A stretch of 64,000 nt of DNA from Thermoplasmata archaeon (GCA_021846395.1 JAJZXB010000001.1:62001-126000); one strand, 5' to 3'; counted from the first letter of the stretch, positions 8,896 to 19,795 are shown. Numbers and translations: made by a program. The notes: a model not told the origin generated them from the sequence alone.

Positions 8896-10701
8896 GTGGA
8901 CTACGTACCTGATACCTCTGTTATAATAGACGGGAGATTTACCTCATATATATCAATGCATGAAGGTTCTAGAGTCATTTTGGCCGAAGCCATGCTGGCA
9001 GAAGTGGAACATCAGGCAAATGAAGGCAGATCAATTGGTTTTGCCGCCCTTGGTGAATTAAAAAAATTGAGGGAACTTGAAAGAGAGGATAAAATTTATA
9101 TTGAAATTTATGGCAGGCGCCCCCAGGATTGGCAGATAAGAAGAGCGCATAGTGGAGAAATTGACAATATTATCAGGGACGTTGCAATTGAACACAATGC
9201 AACTCTAGTTACAGGGGACAATATACAGAGAGATATTGCGTTAATCAAGGGCCTGAATGTTGAATATTTAAAATCCTTTGAAAGGGAATTTAAATCCATA
9301 GAGGAATTTTTTGATGAAAATACAACATCTGTGCATTTAAAATCAAATATGAAACCGCTTCTGAAAAAAGGTTTTCCTGGAAGTTCACAGCTGCAGGAAC
9401 TTGATTATATTGTTTTAAACGATGAACTTGAAAGCATTGCCAGCGACATAGTTAAGAGAGGCAAGTTTGAGGATGAATCATTTATAGAAATGGATATGTT
9501 CGGTGCCACAGTTATTCAGCTTAAAAATATAAGAATAGTCATTACAAGGCCACCATTTTCAGATGCTCTTGAAATTACTGCAGTGAGGCCAGTTAAAAAA
9601 ACATCCATTGAAGATTACAATATTGATAAAAAATTATTTGAAAGACTGGAAAGCAAAGCCAGTGGGATACTGGTTGCAGGATCCCCTGGAGCTGGCAAGA
9701 GTACATTTGTCACAGCACTGGCAGAGTTTTACGCGTCAAAAAACAAGATTGTAAAAACTATGGAAAAGCCAAGAGATCTACAGGTATCTGACAGTATAAC
9801 CCAGTATACGGGTCTGGAAGGCGACATGGAAAAAACTGGAGATATTTTATTGCTGGTCAGGGAAGATTACACTGTGTTTGATGAGATGCGAATCACTTCG
9901 GATTTTAAGGTCTTTTCAGATCTCAGGCTTGCCGGTGTTGGAATGATCGGTGTCGTTCATGCCACCCAGGCAGATGATGCAATTCAGAGATTTATTGGAA
10001 GAATCGAACTGGGTTTAATACCCCAGGTTGTTGATACTATTTTATTCATAGAAGCTGGAAAGGTATCGCAGGTTCTTACAACGGAGTATGTTGTTAAAAT
10101 ACCATATGGATTAAATCAAGAGGACCTCGCAAGGCCTGTTATAGTTGTAAAGGACTTCATAAAAAACAGGGAAGTCAGTGAAATTTATACATTTGGAAAT
10201 CAAGTTGTTGTTGTTCCTGTTGGCTCTGCAAGCAGTTCAAATCCCCTTCTGAAACTGGCTGAGGGAAAAATAAGAGACGATCTAGTGAAATTCCTGAATA
10301 CAGAAAAAATTTCAGTTGAAATGGTTTCGGATAATCGGGCTCTTGTAAAGGTTCCTGATAGTCTGGTTCCAAGACTTATTGGAAAAAAAGGAGAAACAGT
10401 AACGAACTTTGAAAATGTATTCGGAGTTAAAATTGATGTTGACACTCTTGATGAGGATATAAATGTAATGCAGGATGCTGTATTTGAAATTAAAAACAAA
10501 ACGATTTTTATAGATATCGGCTATAGAAATAGGACTGTTAAAATCTATGTTGATGCCCTCCTCATATTACAGGCAAGGACATCCGCCAAGGGAATGATAA
10601 AATTGAGAATGAACAGTGATACTGGTTCTTCACTTTATAAACAAATAAAACAGGGTAAAAAAATACAATATATGGTTGTTGATGAAGCCAATAAAAATTA
10701 A
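8896..10701 (+). CDS. PIN domain - ATPase - KH domain protein (COG1855)
   Basis: A 601-residue archaeal protein with three parts. The N-terminal PIN domain starts YVPDTSVIIDGRF and carries acidic residues including GEIDN and TGDN. The central PilT/VirB11-like ATPase has P-loop AGSPGAGKST near residues 260-269 and the FDEMR Walker B. A KH domain (VPRLIGKKGETVTNFE, near residue 490) precedes the tail. The combination implies an RNA-directed ATPase or ribonuclease; its job in archaea is not established. The start is GTG at 8896; the overlapping ATG at 8894 is out of frame. It is monocistronic by spacing. Confidence 0.95.
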   Translation: MDYVPDTSVIIDGRFTSYISMHEGSRVILAEAMLAEVEHQANEGRSIGFAALGELKKLRELEREDKIYIEIYGRRPQDWQIRRAHSGEIDNIIRDVAIEHNATLVTGDNIQRDIALIKGLNVEYLKSFEREFKSIEEFFDENTTSVHLKSNMKPLLKKGFPGSSQLQELDYIVLNDELESIASDIVKRGKFEDESFIEMDMFGATVIQLKNIRIVITRPPFSDALEITAVRPVKKTSIEDYNIDKKLFERLESKASGILVAGSPGAGKSTFVTALAEFYASKNKIVKTMEKPRDLQVSDSITQYTGLEGDMEKTGDILLLVREDYTVFDEMRITSDFKVFSDLRLAGVGMIGVVHATQADDAIQRFIGRIELGLIPQVVDTILFIEAGKVSQVLTTEYVVKIPYGLNQEDLARPVIVVKDFIKNREVSEIYTFGNQVVVVPVGSASSSNPLLKLAEGKIRDDLVKFLNTEKISVEMVSDNRALVKVPDSLVPRLIGKKGETVTNFENVFGVKIDVDTLDEDINVMQDAVFEIKNKTIFIDIGYRNRTVKIYVDALLILQARTSAKGMIKLRMNSDTGSSLYKQIKQGKKIQYMVVDEANKN

Positions 10702-10758
10702 AAACATAATTTAATGTTTTAAGGTAATCATTTAAATATTGTCAATGAATGTCATATT

Positions 10759-11133
10759 ATGTACTCGTTTGAAAAGACATACAACAAAGGTGCAGAGGCG
10801 ATATTTGGCGAATTGCATAGAAAATTAAAAGAAAAGGACATGGTTATACTGTCATATATCGATGTAAAAGAAATATTTTCAAAAATGAAAGAGGATATTG
10901 AGCCTTACTATATACTTGATGTATGCTATCCTCCTGCTGCTGTTGAACTCATTCATGAAAATGTCGACATTGGTGCCTTTATACCATGTAAAATCGTGAT
11001 TATACAGAAAGGAGATAAAACAAAAGTCCTTATGCCAAAACCATCAGTACAGTCAAGGGAATACCTCGGTACAGATGGTAAAATAGCAGAGAAATATGAG
11101 AATATTATAATTGGAGTTCTGGAAGAACTTTAA
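10759..11133 (+). CDS. DUF302 family protein
   Basis: A 124-residue protein of the DUF302 family (COG3439), with the typical sequence order: an initial strand and helix (AIFGELHRKLKEK), the central YYILDVCYPPAA motif with Cys-Tyr-Pro, then ENVDIGAFIPCKIVI. These are compact alpha/beta proteins of unknown biochemical role, often near oxidative or metal-stress genes. It lies 57 bases after the PIN-KH gene and 45 before acetoacetyl-CoA ligase, on the same strand, so partial co-transcription is possible. Confidence 0.9.
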   Translation: MYSFEKTYNKGAEAIFGELHRKLKEKDMVILSYIDVKEIFSKMKEDIEPYYILDVCYPPAAVELIHENVDIGAFIPCKIVIIQKGDKTKVLMPKPSVQSREYLGTDGKIAEKYENIIIGVLEEL

Positions 11134-11178
11134 TTCTCCTTTCAATTAAATATATATTTTAAAATATAATATTCATTT

Positions 11179-13131
11179 ATGACTGATGAAGGGATTTTAT
11201 TATGGAAACCGAATATAACTTATCTTGAAAATTCAAATATGTATACATTTATGAATTTTGTCAATAATGAAATAAAAAAGAATTTTTCAAACTATTCCAA
11301 ACTCTGGGAATGGTCCTCAAATAATTTTCAGGAATTCTGGCCATTGTTATGTAAATTTTACAATATTGATGTTAAACCATTCAACGTTGTTTCCGGGAAA
11401 ACTGTAAACACTGAATGGTTCAGGGGATCAGGCATTAACTATGCCGATTATGTTTACAGAAATGCCACTCAAGAGGGCTATGCTGTTGTTACATATTCAG
11501 AGGCATATGGTCTTAAAAGCAAAACATGGAAAGAATTATGGAAGGATGTATCCTCACTGATATTTAAAATAAAATCTCTGGGAATATCAAAGGGAGATAC
11601 AGTGGCAGCATATATGAACAATATTTATGAAACAATTGTATGCTTTCTTGCCACTGTTTCTATCGGTGCAATATGGTCTGTTATTTCTCCGGATTTTGGC
11701 TCGAAAGCTGCCATTGAAAGGTTTAAACAGATAAATCCAAAGCTTCTTTTTGCTGTTAATGGGTACAGATATGCTGGAAAAATATTTGATAAAACCGAAT
11801 CAATAAAGGATATACTGAACAGTTTGAATTCCATAAAACAAATCATTGTGATAAATACTTTGGGCAATGATAATTTTATAGATAATTCCATTGATTTTAA
11901 TGAGATACCACAGTCCATAGAATCATATATTCCGGACAAACTCGCATTTTCCGATCCATTATGGATTTTATTCTCATCAGGAACTACAGGAACCCCAAAA
12001 GCAATAGTCCATGGTCACGGAAACATTTTGCTGGAGCACTATAAAATGCTCGGACTTCATATGAATATAAAAATAAAGGACAAATTCATGTGGCTGTCCT
12101 CAACCTCCTGGATGATGTGGAACATTCAAGTTAGTGGCTTGATACATGGTGCAACAATATATCTATATGATTCATCATTCACCTATCCGGATTATGATTC
12201 CCTGTGGAATTTTATTGATAGGAATAAAATAACACATTTTGGGACGGGAGCTGCGTTAATAGATGCATATATGAAAAATAATTATGAATGCCCATATGAG
12301 TTAAAGAATTTAGAATTTATAGGTTCAACCGGAAGCCCATTATCACCAGACAATTTTGTTTATATATATAATAATATTAAGAGGGATGTGTGGCTAAGTT
12401 CATTAAGTGGGGGTACCGATGTATGTTCTGCATTTCTTGCTGGAACCCCCACAGAGCCAGTAATATCGGGTGAAATACAGTGCAGGGCTCTTGGGGCACT
12501 AATTAAAGCATACGATCCTTCCGGAAATTCTGTTATAAACAATGTCGGTGAACTTGTGATAGAAAAACCACTGCCATCAATGCCCCTTTATTTTTGGAAT
12601 GACCGTACCGGTGAAAGATATTATGATACGTATTACAGTTATTATAAAGATTTATGGTGGCATGGTGATTGGGTAAAAATTACCGACAGAGGAACTGCAA
12701 TAATCTACGGGCGATCAGACGCAACATTAAACAAAAATGGCATTCGTATGGGTTCAGGAGAAATTTATAGAGTTCTTGACCGTATTGAAGAGATATATGA
12801 CAGTCTCATAGTTGGAATAGAGAAGGATTACAAATATTATATGCCATTATTTGTTGTTATGAAAAATGGTAAAAAACTGAACGATGAATTGAAGGATAGG
12901 ATAAAAAATTCAATTAAGGAAAATTTAAATCCAAGATATGCGCCTGATGACATATTTAAAATAGTGGAGGTTCCTCGAACATTCAGTGGCAAGAAACTGG
13001 AAATTCCTGTAAAAAAAATTTTAAGTGGTTTTAAAACCGAGGAAGCTGTCAATATAAATTCCGTTGCAAATCCCGAATCACTGAAGTTTTTTGAAAATTT
13101 TTACGCCACAAAAATAAAGAATATAAACTGA
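11179..13131 (+). CDS. Acetoacetyl-CoA synthetase / ligase
   Basis: A 650-residue ANL-superfamily enzyme. It matches acetoacetyl-CoA synthetase in length and in its N-terminal part (YSKLWEWSSNNFQEFW, then the WFRGSGINYADY block). Catalytic motifs are the P-loop FSSGTTGTPKAIVHGHG (about 264-280), the HGDWVKITDRG hinge, and GIRMGSGEIY with the C-terminal catalytic Lys in FSGKKLEIPVKKI. It would activate acetoacetate (or a related short acid) with ATP to acetoacetyl-CoA in the cytosol, feeding thiolysis or mevalonate synthesis. An amino-acid permease follows 183 bases later. Acetate or propionate as substrate is not excluded. Confidence 0.9.
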   Translation: MTDEGILLWKPNITYLENSNMYTFMNFVNNEIKKNFSNYSKLWEWSSNNFQEFWPLLCKFYNIDVKPFNVVSGKTVNTEWFRGSGINYADYVYRNATQEGYAVVTYSEAYGLKSKTWKELWKDVSSLIFKIKSLGISKGDTVAAYMNNIYETIVCFLATVSIGAIWSVISPDFGSKAAIERFKQINPKLLFAVNGYRYAGKIFDKTESIKDILNSLNSIKQIIVINTLGNDNFIDNSIDFNEIPQSIESYIPDKLAFSDPLWILFSSGTTGTPKAIVHGHGNILLEHYKMLGLHMNIKIKDKFMWLSSTSWMMWNIQVSGLIHGATIYLYDSSFTYPDYDSLWNFIDRNKITHFGTGAALIDAYMKNNYECPYELKNLEFIGSTGSPLSPDNFVYIYNNIKRDVWLSSLSGGTDVCSAFLAGTPTEPVISGEIQCRALGALIKAYDPSGNSVINNVGELVIEKPLPSMPLYFWNDRTGERYYDTYYSYYKDLWWHGDWVKITDRGTAIIYGRSDATLNKNGIRMGSGEIYRVLDRIEEIYDSLIVGIEKDYKYYMPLFVVMKNGKKLNDELKDRIKNSIKENLNPRYAPDDIFKIVEVPRTFSGKKLEIPVKKILSGFKTEEAVNINSVANPESLKFFENFYATKIKNIN

Positions 13132-13314
13132 TATTATTATACTTATTCGATTTTAAAATATATTTATATTTTTTAATAAACAATAAACATATGTTTAAAT
13201 ACCACTATTATTTTTTTTAATTTTTTGTCATTTAGCAACTAATTTTTATGATATATCTTACAATATATTTTAATAATATAAACGTATGATTATATGTTTA
13301 TTGGTGTTTGAATC

Positions 13315-14751
13315 ATGGTTAAAAAAGCCGAATTGAAAAAAAACTCAATCGGCCTTTTCCAGGGTACTTTCCAGTCTCTGGGGCAGGTCGCGCCAGCCGC
13401 TGATATTGCAATATTGCTTGTTGCTTCATTTTCAATATCAGGGGCTCAAACGGTAATGTCTGTTATTATTGGATGGGTAATATATGCGTTGTGGATGGTT
13501 ACCCCGTATCAGCTGTCAAAATACAAGTCAAATGCAGGAAGCTATTATGCTTATGCGGCCGGTGCAACGGATAAGGGTGGAATGGGCCCAGTAACTGCCC
13601 TAAGCTTTATGTATTATGATATCACAGGTGCAGCATTTGGAATACTTGGGTTGTCAAGTTTCATATTTCTTATGGCTCCTGCAATTACAAAAATTCCCTA
13701 TCTATGGATTTTATTTGGTGGTTTATTCACAGCCTTTATAATTATTATTACATATCTGGGAATAAGGCCCTCACTTAATTACACTGCCATAACAGGTTTG
13801 CTGGAGGTTATGTTCCTTTTGATAGGATCAATAATTATTATTGTCAGGGTGGGATCTGGAAACTCAATAATACCATTTGAAGTTACTGGAAAATACAGCT
13901 TGGGCTTTGGATCAATTATGTTTGCCTCCGTTTTCTCAATTCTGGATTTTACCGGTTCCGGTGTGGTTACAACGGTTTCTGAGGAAATTGATAAGCCCAA
14001 GATAAATGTTGGCAAATCCATTCTCATAGCAATGGTTCTCACTGCTGTTGCCCTTATACCCTCTGCATATGCACTGACTGTTGGTTGGGGTGTATCAAAC
14101 ATAGGAAGCTTTGCAACGCATCCTGATGCCGGGCTTACTGTATTTTACAGATATCTTGGCCCAGTAGGCCTTGTATTGCTGATAATATTTACTGTTAATA
14201 GTTATTTTTCCAATGGCGTTTCCAAGGCCACTGCTGTAAGCAGATGGTGGTATTCAGCGGCAAGGGACGGTGTTGTATTTCCTGAAAAAATTGGGGAGAT
14301 AAACAAAAAGCATCATTCGCCCGCAAATGCTATTATTGTTTGGGCAATATTTTCATTTGTGCTTGATGTCATAGTTGGCCTTATTTTTGGCCCATTGAAA
14401 GCTGCATTTGTTCTTGAAGCAGGTACTGGCATATCAATTATAATAGTACATGTGCTTGCAAACACTTCGCTTACAATTTACTCCAGAAGAATAAACGAGT
14501 TCAGTTTATTAAAACACGGGCTGGCTCCGACACTTGCAACAATTGTTGGGTTAGTAGTTATATATTTCTCAGCAAGCGATATTATTAAAAAATGGCTGGC
14601 TTCACCAACTGGAATTAATAATGCATACTTTGCATCATTTATATTCACAATTCTATGGATTCTTGTTGGAGGTACTGCAATAACATTATATTACTGGAAA
14701 AAGAAGCCGTACATTCTTAAGAATGCAGGAGAGTTTGATCTTCCTAAATAA
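13315..14751 (+). CDS. APC superfamily amino-acid permease
   Basis: A 478-residue membrane protein with about 12 hydrophobic helices. The N-terminus follows APC permeases: [26 protein letters not shown] (first helix with the glycine-rich unwound region, shown here only as context), then [15 protein letters not shown]. The acidic SEEIDKPK segment in the central loop is also typical. It probably imports amino acids or amines with protons, an easy fit to an acidophile's gradient; the substrate is unknown. A GGTG about eight bases upstream supports the ATG. The 3' end overlaps the convergent Hsp70 gene by eight bases. Confidence 0.9.
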   Translation: MVKKAELKKNSIGLFQGTFQSLGQVAPAADIAILLVASFSISGAQTVMSVIIGWVIYALWMVTPYQLSKYKSNAGSYYAYAAGATDKGGMGPVTALSFMYYDITGAAFGILGLSSFIFLMAPAITKIPYLWILFGGLFTAFIIIITYLGIRPSLNYTAITGLLEVMFLLIGSIIIIVRVGSGNSIIPFEVTGKYSLGFGSIMFASVFSILDFTGSGVVTTVSEEIDKPKINVGKSILIAMVLTAVALIPSAYALTVGWGVSNIGSFATHPDAGLTVFYRYLGPVGLVLLIIFTVNSYFSNGVSKATAVSRWWYSAARDGVVFPEKIGEINKKHHSPANAIIVWAIFSFVLDVIVGLIFGPLKAAFVLEAGTGISIIIVHVLANTSLTIYSRRINEFSLLKHGLAPTLATIVGLVVIYFSASDIIKKWLASPTGINNAYFASFIFTILWILVGGTAITLYYWKKKPYILKNAGEFDLPK

Positions 14752-16492
14752 TATTGTAACTATTTTTTAATTTTTTTATCATTTTTAACAATATGTCAAC
14801 ATTCTTTTCTTTGATATTTTTTGCAAGCTCAATTATATCCTGGCTTATATTATAATACTGATTAGTTCCAGAAATTGATTGATAATTTGCTATGTTTTTA
14901 AGCCTATATAAAATTTCATTGGATTCCTTTATAGTTTCAACAAACTTCTTAATCTCCATATCAGATAAATAAAACTCATTTACCTCATTTTTTATCTTGT
15001 TAAGTTTATTGGAGTCTATGTTTACAGGGCTCTTGATTATTATCTGATTTTCCGATCCGGTATCTGCATCCTTTGCAGTAACCTTCAGTATGCCATTTCT
15101 GTCAATATGATAAGTAACATTTATTTTTACTGAACCTCTAGTTCCGGGTTTTAGATTGGTAAGCCTGAATTCACCAATAAGCTCATTGAAGCTTCCTATG
15201 GGCCTCTCACCCTGAACAATTTTTATAACAATCTCCCTTTGGTAGTCCTTTACCGTTGTAAAGGGTTTTGTAATTGTATACGGTATCTTAGTATTCGCGG
15301 GTATCATGGGGACAACAAGGTCATTTACAATGACATTTCCAAGAGTCAGGGGAGTAACATCCTTGAATTTAATCTGTGAATTGATTATTTCCTTTATATC
15401 ATTTGGAGAGGCAGCAATAATTGATGCACCAAGAGCTACAGCTTCCATCGGATCAATTCCTTTCATTGAAACCAATCCTGTGTAATCTTCCACCGATTTT
15501 CTCAGGAAGGGTATTTTTGTCGGCCCTCCTATTAAAATCAACTGGTCTATATTTTTTCTGGAAAGTTTTGCCTTATCCATAGCCTCATCTACTGAATAAA
15601 AGGATTTTTTGATAATGGGCAAAATTAAATTATTCAGTTCTTCCTGTGTTATTTTTATTGTAAAATCATCAGAAACATCATTGTTTTTAATTAAATCATT
15701 CAATTTTATTTTAAATTCATGGTTATATGATAGCCATATCTTGGCATATTCTGAAACCTTTCTTATTTGAAATTCGTTATTTGAGTTTTTTTTATAATTT
15801 ATTCCCCGATCCTTCAAAATTTTTATAAAATAGTTTTCAATGATTTTATCCATATCCATACCTCCTAGAGATATGTTTCCAGCCGTTGAAAGAACATTGA
15901 ATACTCTTTTATTTATGTTTAATACCGTGACATCCAGTGTGCCTGCACCAAGGTCGTATACCATTACATTCTCATTTACGTTTTCATTTTTAAGAAATTT
16001 ATCAAAACCATATGCTATTGCCGCTGCTGTTGGCTCATTAATAAGCCTTTTAACTTTTATTCCTGCGATTTCCGAGGCCATTTTTGTTGCATTTCTTTGG
16101 TTATCATTGAAATATGCAGGAACAGTTATAACTGCATCTTTTATTTTATCATTCAAATATTTCTCAGCCTCAATCCTGACTCTCTCTATTAATAATGCTG
16201 TGAGTTCCTGTGGCGAATGAAATTCTTCGTCAATTTTGTAAAGGTAATCAGTGCCAATTTTTCTCTTAAAATGAGAGACAATTTTGTCTGGATATATGTT
16301 TTCAAGTTTTTTAGCCTGAGAGCCAACATATATTTTATTATTTCCAACAAAGGCAATATAGCTTGGAATTGATTTCTCATCCATATTTTTTTTATCTGAA
16401 CCTATGATACGATGTTCTGTTTTTCCATTTATTATTCTTGTAATTGCTGACGCTGAATTTTCTGTTCCAATATCGATCCCAATAGAGAACAT
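14744..16492 (-). CDS. Divergent Hsp70 (DnaK-like) chaperone, orphan
   Basis: A 582-residue Hsp70 with the full actin-like ATPase: [13 protein letters not shown] at the N-terminus (DnaK has GIDLGTTNS), [26 protein letters not shown] and the adenosine motif [14 protein letters not shown] substrate-binding domain follows, beginning DVTPLTLG, and a shortened helical lid ends in a Lys-rich tail. Canonical DnaK is 600-640 residues and is usually encoded near grpE and dnaJ; neither is here. The Thr-Thr to Thr-Glu change in the first phosphate loop and the shortened lid suggest a second, specialised Hsp70 rather than the main DnaK. Confidence 0.9.
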   Translation of the reverse strand: MFSIGIDIGTENSASAITRIINGKTEHRIIGSDKKNMDEKSIPSYIAFVGNNKIYVGSQAKKLENIYPDKIVSHFKRKIGTDYLYKIDEEFHSPQELTALLIERVRIEAEKYLNDKIKDAVITVPAYFNDNQRNATKMASEIAGIKVKRLINEPTAAAIAYGFDKFLKNENVNENVMVYDLGAGTLDVTVLNINKRVFNVLSTAGNISLGGMDMDKIIENYFIKILKDRGINYKKNSNNEFQIRKVSEYAKIWLSYNHEFKIKLNDLIKNNDVSDDFTIKITQEELNNLILPIIKKSFYSVDEAMDKAKLSRKNIDQLILIGGPTKIPFLRKSVEDYTGLVSMKGIDPMEAVALGASIIAASPNDIKEIINSQIKFKDVTPLTLGNVIVNDLVVPMIPANTKIPYTITKPFTTVKDYQREIVIKIVQGERPIGSFNELIGEFRLTNLKPGTRGSVKINVTYHIDRNGILKVTAKDADTGSENQIIIKSPVNIDSNKLNKIKNEVNEFYLSDMEIKKFVETIKESNEILYRLKNIANYQSISGTNQYYNISQDIIELAKNIKEKNVDILLKMIKKLKNSYNII

Positions 16493-16813
16493 TTAAAACA
16501 TTAATTCTTACTTTATTATAACGTTTTTTATGAAAATATTAATGGTTATAGGAATGGGTTAAACCTTCCGTCAGGGATGAAAATGCATCAAGCCTTTTAA
16601 AACCAAACTTTAAAAAGTGATCTATATAACCTGCCAATAATTGAATTTTATATAATTTGTCTGCCATCATATAGAAGCATTCCGGGGAAATCTGACCGTG
16701 GGAGATATGGATAAATTCAACAAATTCGAATTATAGTGGCAGCAATAATTTACAGTAAGACCCAGTATGACAAAATTTAAGTACCCCTTTGGATTATAAT
16801 ATAGAGGGTTTTG
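16493..16813. other. Intergenic region between divergent Hsp70 and unknown gene
   Basis: About 320 bases carrying the promoters of the two divergent genes. It contains a weak hairpin at about 16,565-16,582 (CCTTCCGTCAGGGATG) resembling the one after sfsA. No tRNA or small-protein frame was found. A GAGGG ribosome-binding site precedes the downstream gene. Confidence 0.4.
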
Positions 16814-18172
16814 ATGAAAACTTCTGGAAAATGGTTTGAGGTTGTAAATGGCGTCAGGGATGTTGATTATGATCAGAGAATGATGAGCACCCTCGGCAGG
16901 TCATTCGGTGTGTTCTATTACAGGAAGAACGGTACAATGCATGTTTATCTAAATACAAATAGCAGGCCTTCCTTTATTAAGGAAGCAGTGGATATAGATC
17001 CAATTGATTCTCTGCCAAAAATAAACAATTCATATATATCTAAAAAAATACTGGATCCTTATTATTATGAAGACCACGACGAATCCGGACTGGATCTCAA
17101 GGGGCTCGGAAGATTTATTTCAAATTTGGACAATAACCAGGGAATAATAATATGGCTATCAAATTACCGGGCCAAATCAGATAATTCCGAATATTCAATA
17201 AAGGAGGACAAATTCAAGATAAAAATAATTTTGATAGAAAAGAAATATCAGAAAAAAGCGACAAGGGCAAAAAATATCAATGATTTTGTTGGGCCAGGAA
17301 ATTCTGAAAACAATATATTACAGCAGTTCCATGATTGCATAAATGTTGAATTTAAATGGAAATACGTTAAAAAACCTACATACAGAGTGTTTAATCCAGA
17401 AAGTGCATTTTCATTCAGTGAAATTTTAATTAAAAAGGAAAAAAGAATATACACATACCGTGCAAATATACCAAAATTGATGGTTATGGAATACAGTAAA
17501 AAGGTTGAATTGAGGCTTGATAACAATGGAAGGGGTGCAAATAACCCTGAAATAGTACAGAAATATCTGGAATCCAAAACATTTGAAACAGGAGACAACG
17601 ACATCAATTATGATACAAAAGCTGAAGTTTTAATGGAAACTTCAAAATCCGATAATGTGATTCTTTTCTCCGGCAAAAAAAACGATGGAAAAATTGATAT
17701 CTCTAAGAAATTATTAACAAATATTATTAACAATGATAGAAAGTTATTCATGCTTGAAACAACAATTTATGACCCGTATAAAAAAATAATCACTGATGGA
17801 GATACAGGAGTTTCAAGAATAAATTTAACCAGTGACTATATGAACAGAATTATTGTAAAAAATGTGGATGATGTAACTCTTCTGGCTGAAAAGCTATGGG
17901 CAGAAATTATGGGAGAAATATCCAATGAGAAGGACCCTGCCATACTCATATACAACGTAGGCGATATAGTTCCAAAATCTGAATCAGGCTACCCGGTTTA
18001 TGAAAGTGAGTTCTGGAGTTCATTTTTTAATCTGGCAGAAAGAAAACAGGCACTAATATTACTCTTGTACGATGATGATACATCAGGAAAGTTGAATTTA
18101 TATGTGGATAAGGTATTCAAGGCATATAAAGAGGGGAATGACGTTTCCTTTTCAATAGAAAATGTTAAATGA
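16814..18172 (+). CDS. Unrecognised 452-residue protein, possible degenerate NTPase
   Basis: I do not recognise this soluble protein. The first 250 residues are rich in beta-strand-like, charged sequence. From about residue 275 the pattern changes to VILFSGKKNDGKIDISKKL, where a hydrophobic strand, a Gly-x-Lys-rich loop and a helix imitate a P-loop without the exact GxxxxGK[ST]; later AILIYNVGDI and ALILLLYDDD could be further strands of the same fold. This suggests a HerA/FtsK-like or other NTPase fold that lost nucleotide binding, but that is inference. ATG at 16814 follows a GAGGG ribosome-binding site and is preferred to the TTG three bases earlier. It stands alone. Confidence 0.7.
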   Translation: MKTSGKWFEVVNGVRDVDYDQRMMSTLGRSFGVFYYRKNGTMHVYLNTNSRPSFIKEAVDIDPIDSLPKINNSYISKKILDPYYYEDHDESGLDLKGLGRFISNLDNNQGIIIWLSNYRAKSDNSEYSIKEDKFKIKIILIEKKYQKKATRAKNINDFVGPGNSENNILQQFHDCINVEFKWKYVKKPTYRVFNPESAFSFSEILIKKEKRIYTYRANIPKLMVMEYSKKVELRLDNNGRGANNPEIVQKYLESKTFETGDNDINYDTKAEVLMETSKSDNVILFSGKKNDGKIDISKKLLTNIINNDRKLFMLETTIYDPYKKIITDGDTGVSRINLTSDYMNRIIVKNVDDVTLLAEKLWAEIMGEISNEKDPAILIYNVGDIVPKSESGYPVYESEFWSSFFNLAERKQALILLLYDDDTSGKLNLYVDKVFKAYKEGNDVSFSIENVK

Positions 18173-18376
18173 ATTTCCTTAAATTCCCTATTTGTAGTTA
18201 AATATTTATGGTTTTTTTATTTCAATTGATCACATTTGATCATACGTGGCAAAATCGAAAAATTGTAATTTAGCAAAGGTCGGCCACTTAAAATATAACT
18301 TTACCGATTAGGAGATGAAAGAATAAATTGTGGAATAGATAAAAAGGGAATGTGAATATGCGGTAAAGTTGCCAAA

Positions 18377-19042
18377 TCACGTGTCCTGGTCATTTAAAAT
18401 TGAGAATATTTTGTTTTCCGAGCTCCTCAATATTGTTGACACTCTGGATTTTGAAATTCCTGCAATGTCAGCAATTTGCTGCATGTTCGTTTTTCTTGGC
18501 TTTTCAAAAAAACCATATTGCATGGATATCCTCAATATTTTTAATTCATTAAATGTTAATTTATTGAGTAAAAATCGTGATGGTAAATAACTGAACATAT
18601 ATTTGTTATCAATTTCCTTTAATGCAGTAATATGTATTGTATGGTCATTTTTTATTATTTCATTCAAGGATTTAACTGAATTAATTGTTCCAGCTATATA
18701 GTAAAATTCTTTCCCTTCTGATACTTCAGCATCAATCAAAGTAAGGCCGCTCATGGCTATATTCTTTATTGATGAATCCTGATAGGGGACTTTCATTGAC
18801 AGCAAATAATTATTCTTAATGTTTGAAGTGGAAAATTTTATACGATCGAAATTATAACTGCTTTTAATGTATTTTAAAAGATTTTTAATATTGCCATTAT
18901 AGAAAACATATCTTAAGGCTGATAAATTTCCCCCCGTATTGTCCTTCCAGATAAGGGAATCGTGATAATTTTTATCTGTATATGAGGTCCAGCATTTGTC
19001 ATGTTTTATCACGATATTATATATTTTGATTTCATCTTCCAT
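18377..19042 (-). CDS. HTH_10 (bacterio-opsin activator-like) regulator
   Basis: A 221-residue regulator. The first 150 residues form a variable sensor region, and the C-terminus is the HTH_10 domain: LTFNELKILRISMQYGFFEKPRKTNMQ, abbreviated here to LKILR-x4-YGFFE-x-PR, then IADIAGISKSRVSTILR as helix-turn-helix. The FGYFexPR-type pattern followed by a weak HTH is diagnostic for this archaeal family. It faces the nucleoside deoxyribosyltransferase region and may control nearby transport or catabolic genes. The ligand is unknown. Confidence 0.88.
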   Translation of the reverse strand: MEDEIKIYNIVIKHDKCWTSYTDKNYHDSLIWKDNTGGNLSALRYVFYNGNIKNLLKYIKSSYNFDRIKFSTSNIKNNYLLSMKVPYQDSSIKNIAMSGLTLIDAEVSEGKEFYYIAGTINSVKSLNEIIKNDHTIHITALKEIDNKYMFSYLPSRFLLNKLTFNELKILRISMQYGFFEKPRKTNMQQIADIAGISKSRVSTILRSSENKIFSILNDQDT

Positions 19043-19175
19043 ATTGTGATTTAGAATACTATCGTATATAAATATTGCTAATTAGTACAAATTAGAATGT
19101 GTTGATTTATTAAAAAATTTACGATATAGTGATATACGTTTAAATGTCACTTTTATACAAAAAACAGTATTCTTG

Positions 19176-19187
19176 TTAACCTGTAAA
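19176..19187. promoter_or_regulatory. Imperfect copy of the TTWACATGTTAA palindrome
   Basis: TTAACCTGTAAA differs by two bases from the palindrome seen twice at 19,796-19,908. It lies between the HTH_10 gene and the end of the deoxyribosyltransferase gene. On its own it is weak evidence for an operator. Confidence 0.25.
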
Positions 19188-19317
19188 CAACAGTATTAAA
19201 ATATGGAACGCTATCTTACATCAAATGCCATATTAAATTTATGGTAAAGAAATTGCTGATAAGGCTTTGATAGTGTAGGGGTGAATCCAACTGGATATCT
19301 GCCAAATATACCTTAAT

Positions 19318-19749
19318 TCATTTTTTAATTTCCTGTAATTTTTTCAATGCTTCATTAAGTGATGTATAAAGGCCCAGATTTAGAGTTCCATCTATCATGG
19401 GATTATTGTAATTCTCGGAAAATTTCCTGGTATCTGTCTGCAATCCTATACATTTTTTGCCTATAGCGTATGCTATTCCAGTTTCCACACAGGCACCTTC
19501 ATCTGGAACTCTTCCATCAAGTACCATGAACAGTATATCACATTTTTTAATCTCTGAAACATCCTTTTCAAAGATTTTATTCTTTACCAAATTCCATTCA
19601 TAACCCGATTTTATAAGTTCTGAGCCCTCATAACCATCTCTCTGTGGAAGATATGTTTCAAACCCAACTGCACGAAGTTCTGAATCAACTCTCAAATTAA
19701 ATTCCTTTTCCATTTGATTAAATAACGGTGCTGAAATATACACTCTCAT
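19318..19749 (-). CDS. Nucleoside 2-deoxyribosyltransferase family protein
   Basis: A 143-residue enzyme that would exchange the base of 2'-deoxynucleosides or cleave deoxynucleotide glycosidic bonds (family includes DNPH1/RCL). The signature is YISAPLFNQMEKEFN at the N-terminus, a central CDILFMVLDGRVPDEG with the Asp that contacts sugar, and GACVETGIAYA carrying the catalytic Glu. Length and order fit the family. It faces away from the acyl-CoA operon; the 311 bases between them hold two palindromes. Role: salvage or sanitation of deoxynucleotides. Confidence 0.93.
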   Translation of the reverse strand: MRVYISAPLFNQMEKEFNLRVDSELRAVGFETYLPQRDGYEGSELIKSGYEWNLVKNKIFEKDVSEIKKCDILFMVLDGRVPDEGACVETGIAYAIGKKCIGLQTDTRKFSENYNNPMIDGTLNLGLYTSLNEALKKLQEIKK

Positions 19750-19795
19750 TTTATACCCAAAACTTTTATTTGTTATAGAGATAATAATACAGATG

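Noticed and set aside
10175-10499. Two overlapping antisense frames within the PIN-KH gene
   Set aside because: They are shadows of a strongly conserved coding region.
16565-16582. Weak hairpin CCTTCCGTCAGGGATG
   Set aside because: Two mismatches in the stem and no adjacent transposase, so neither terminator nor IS end can be claimed.
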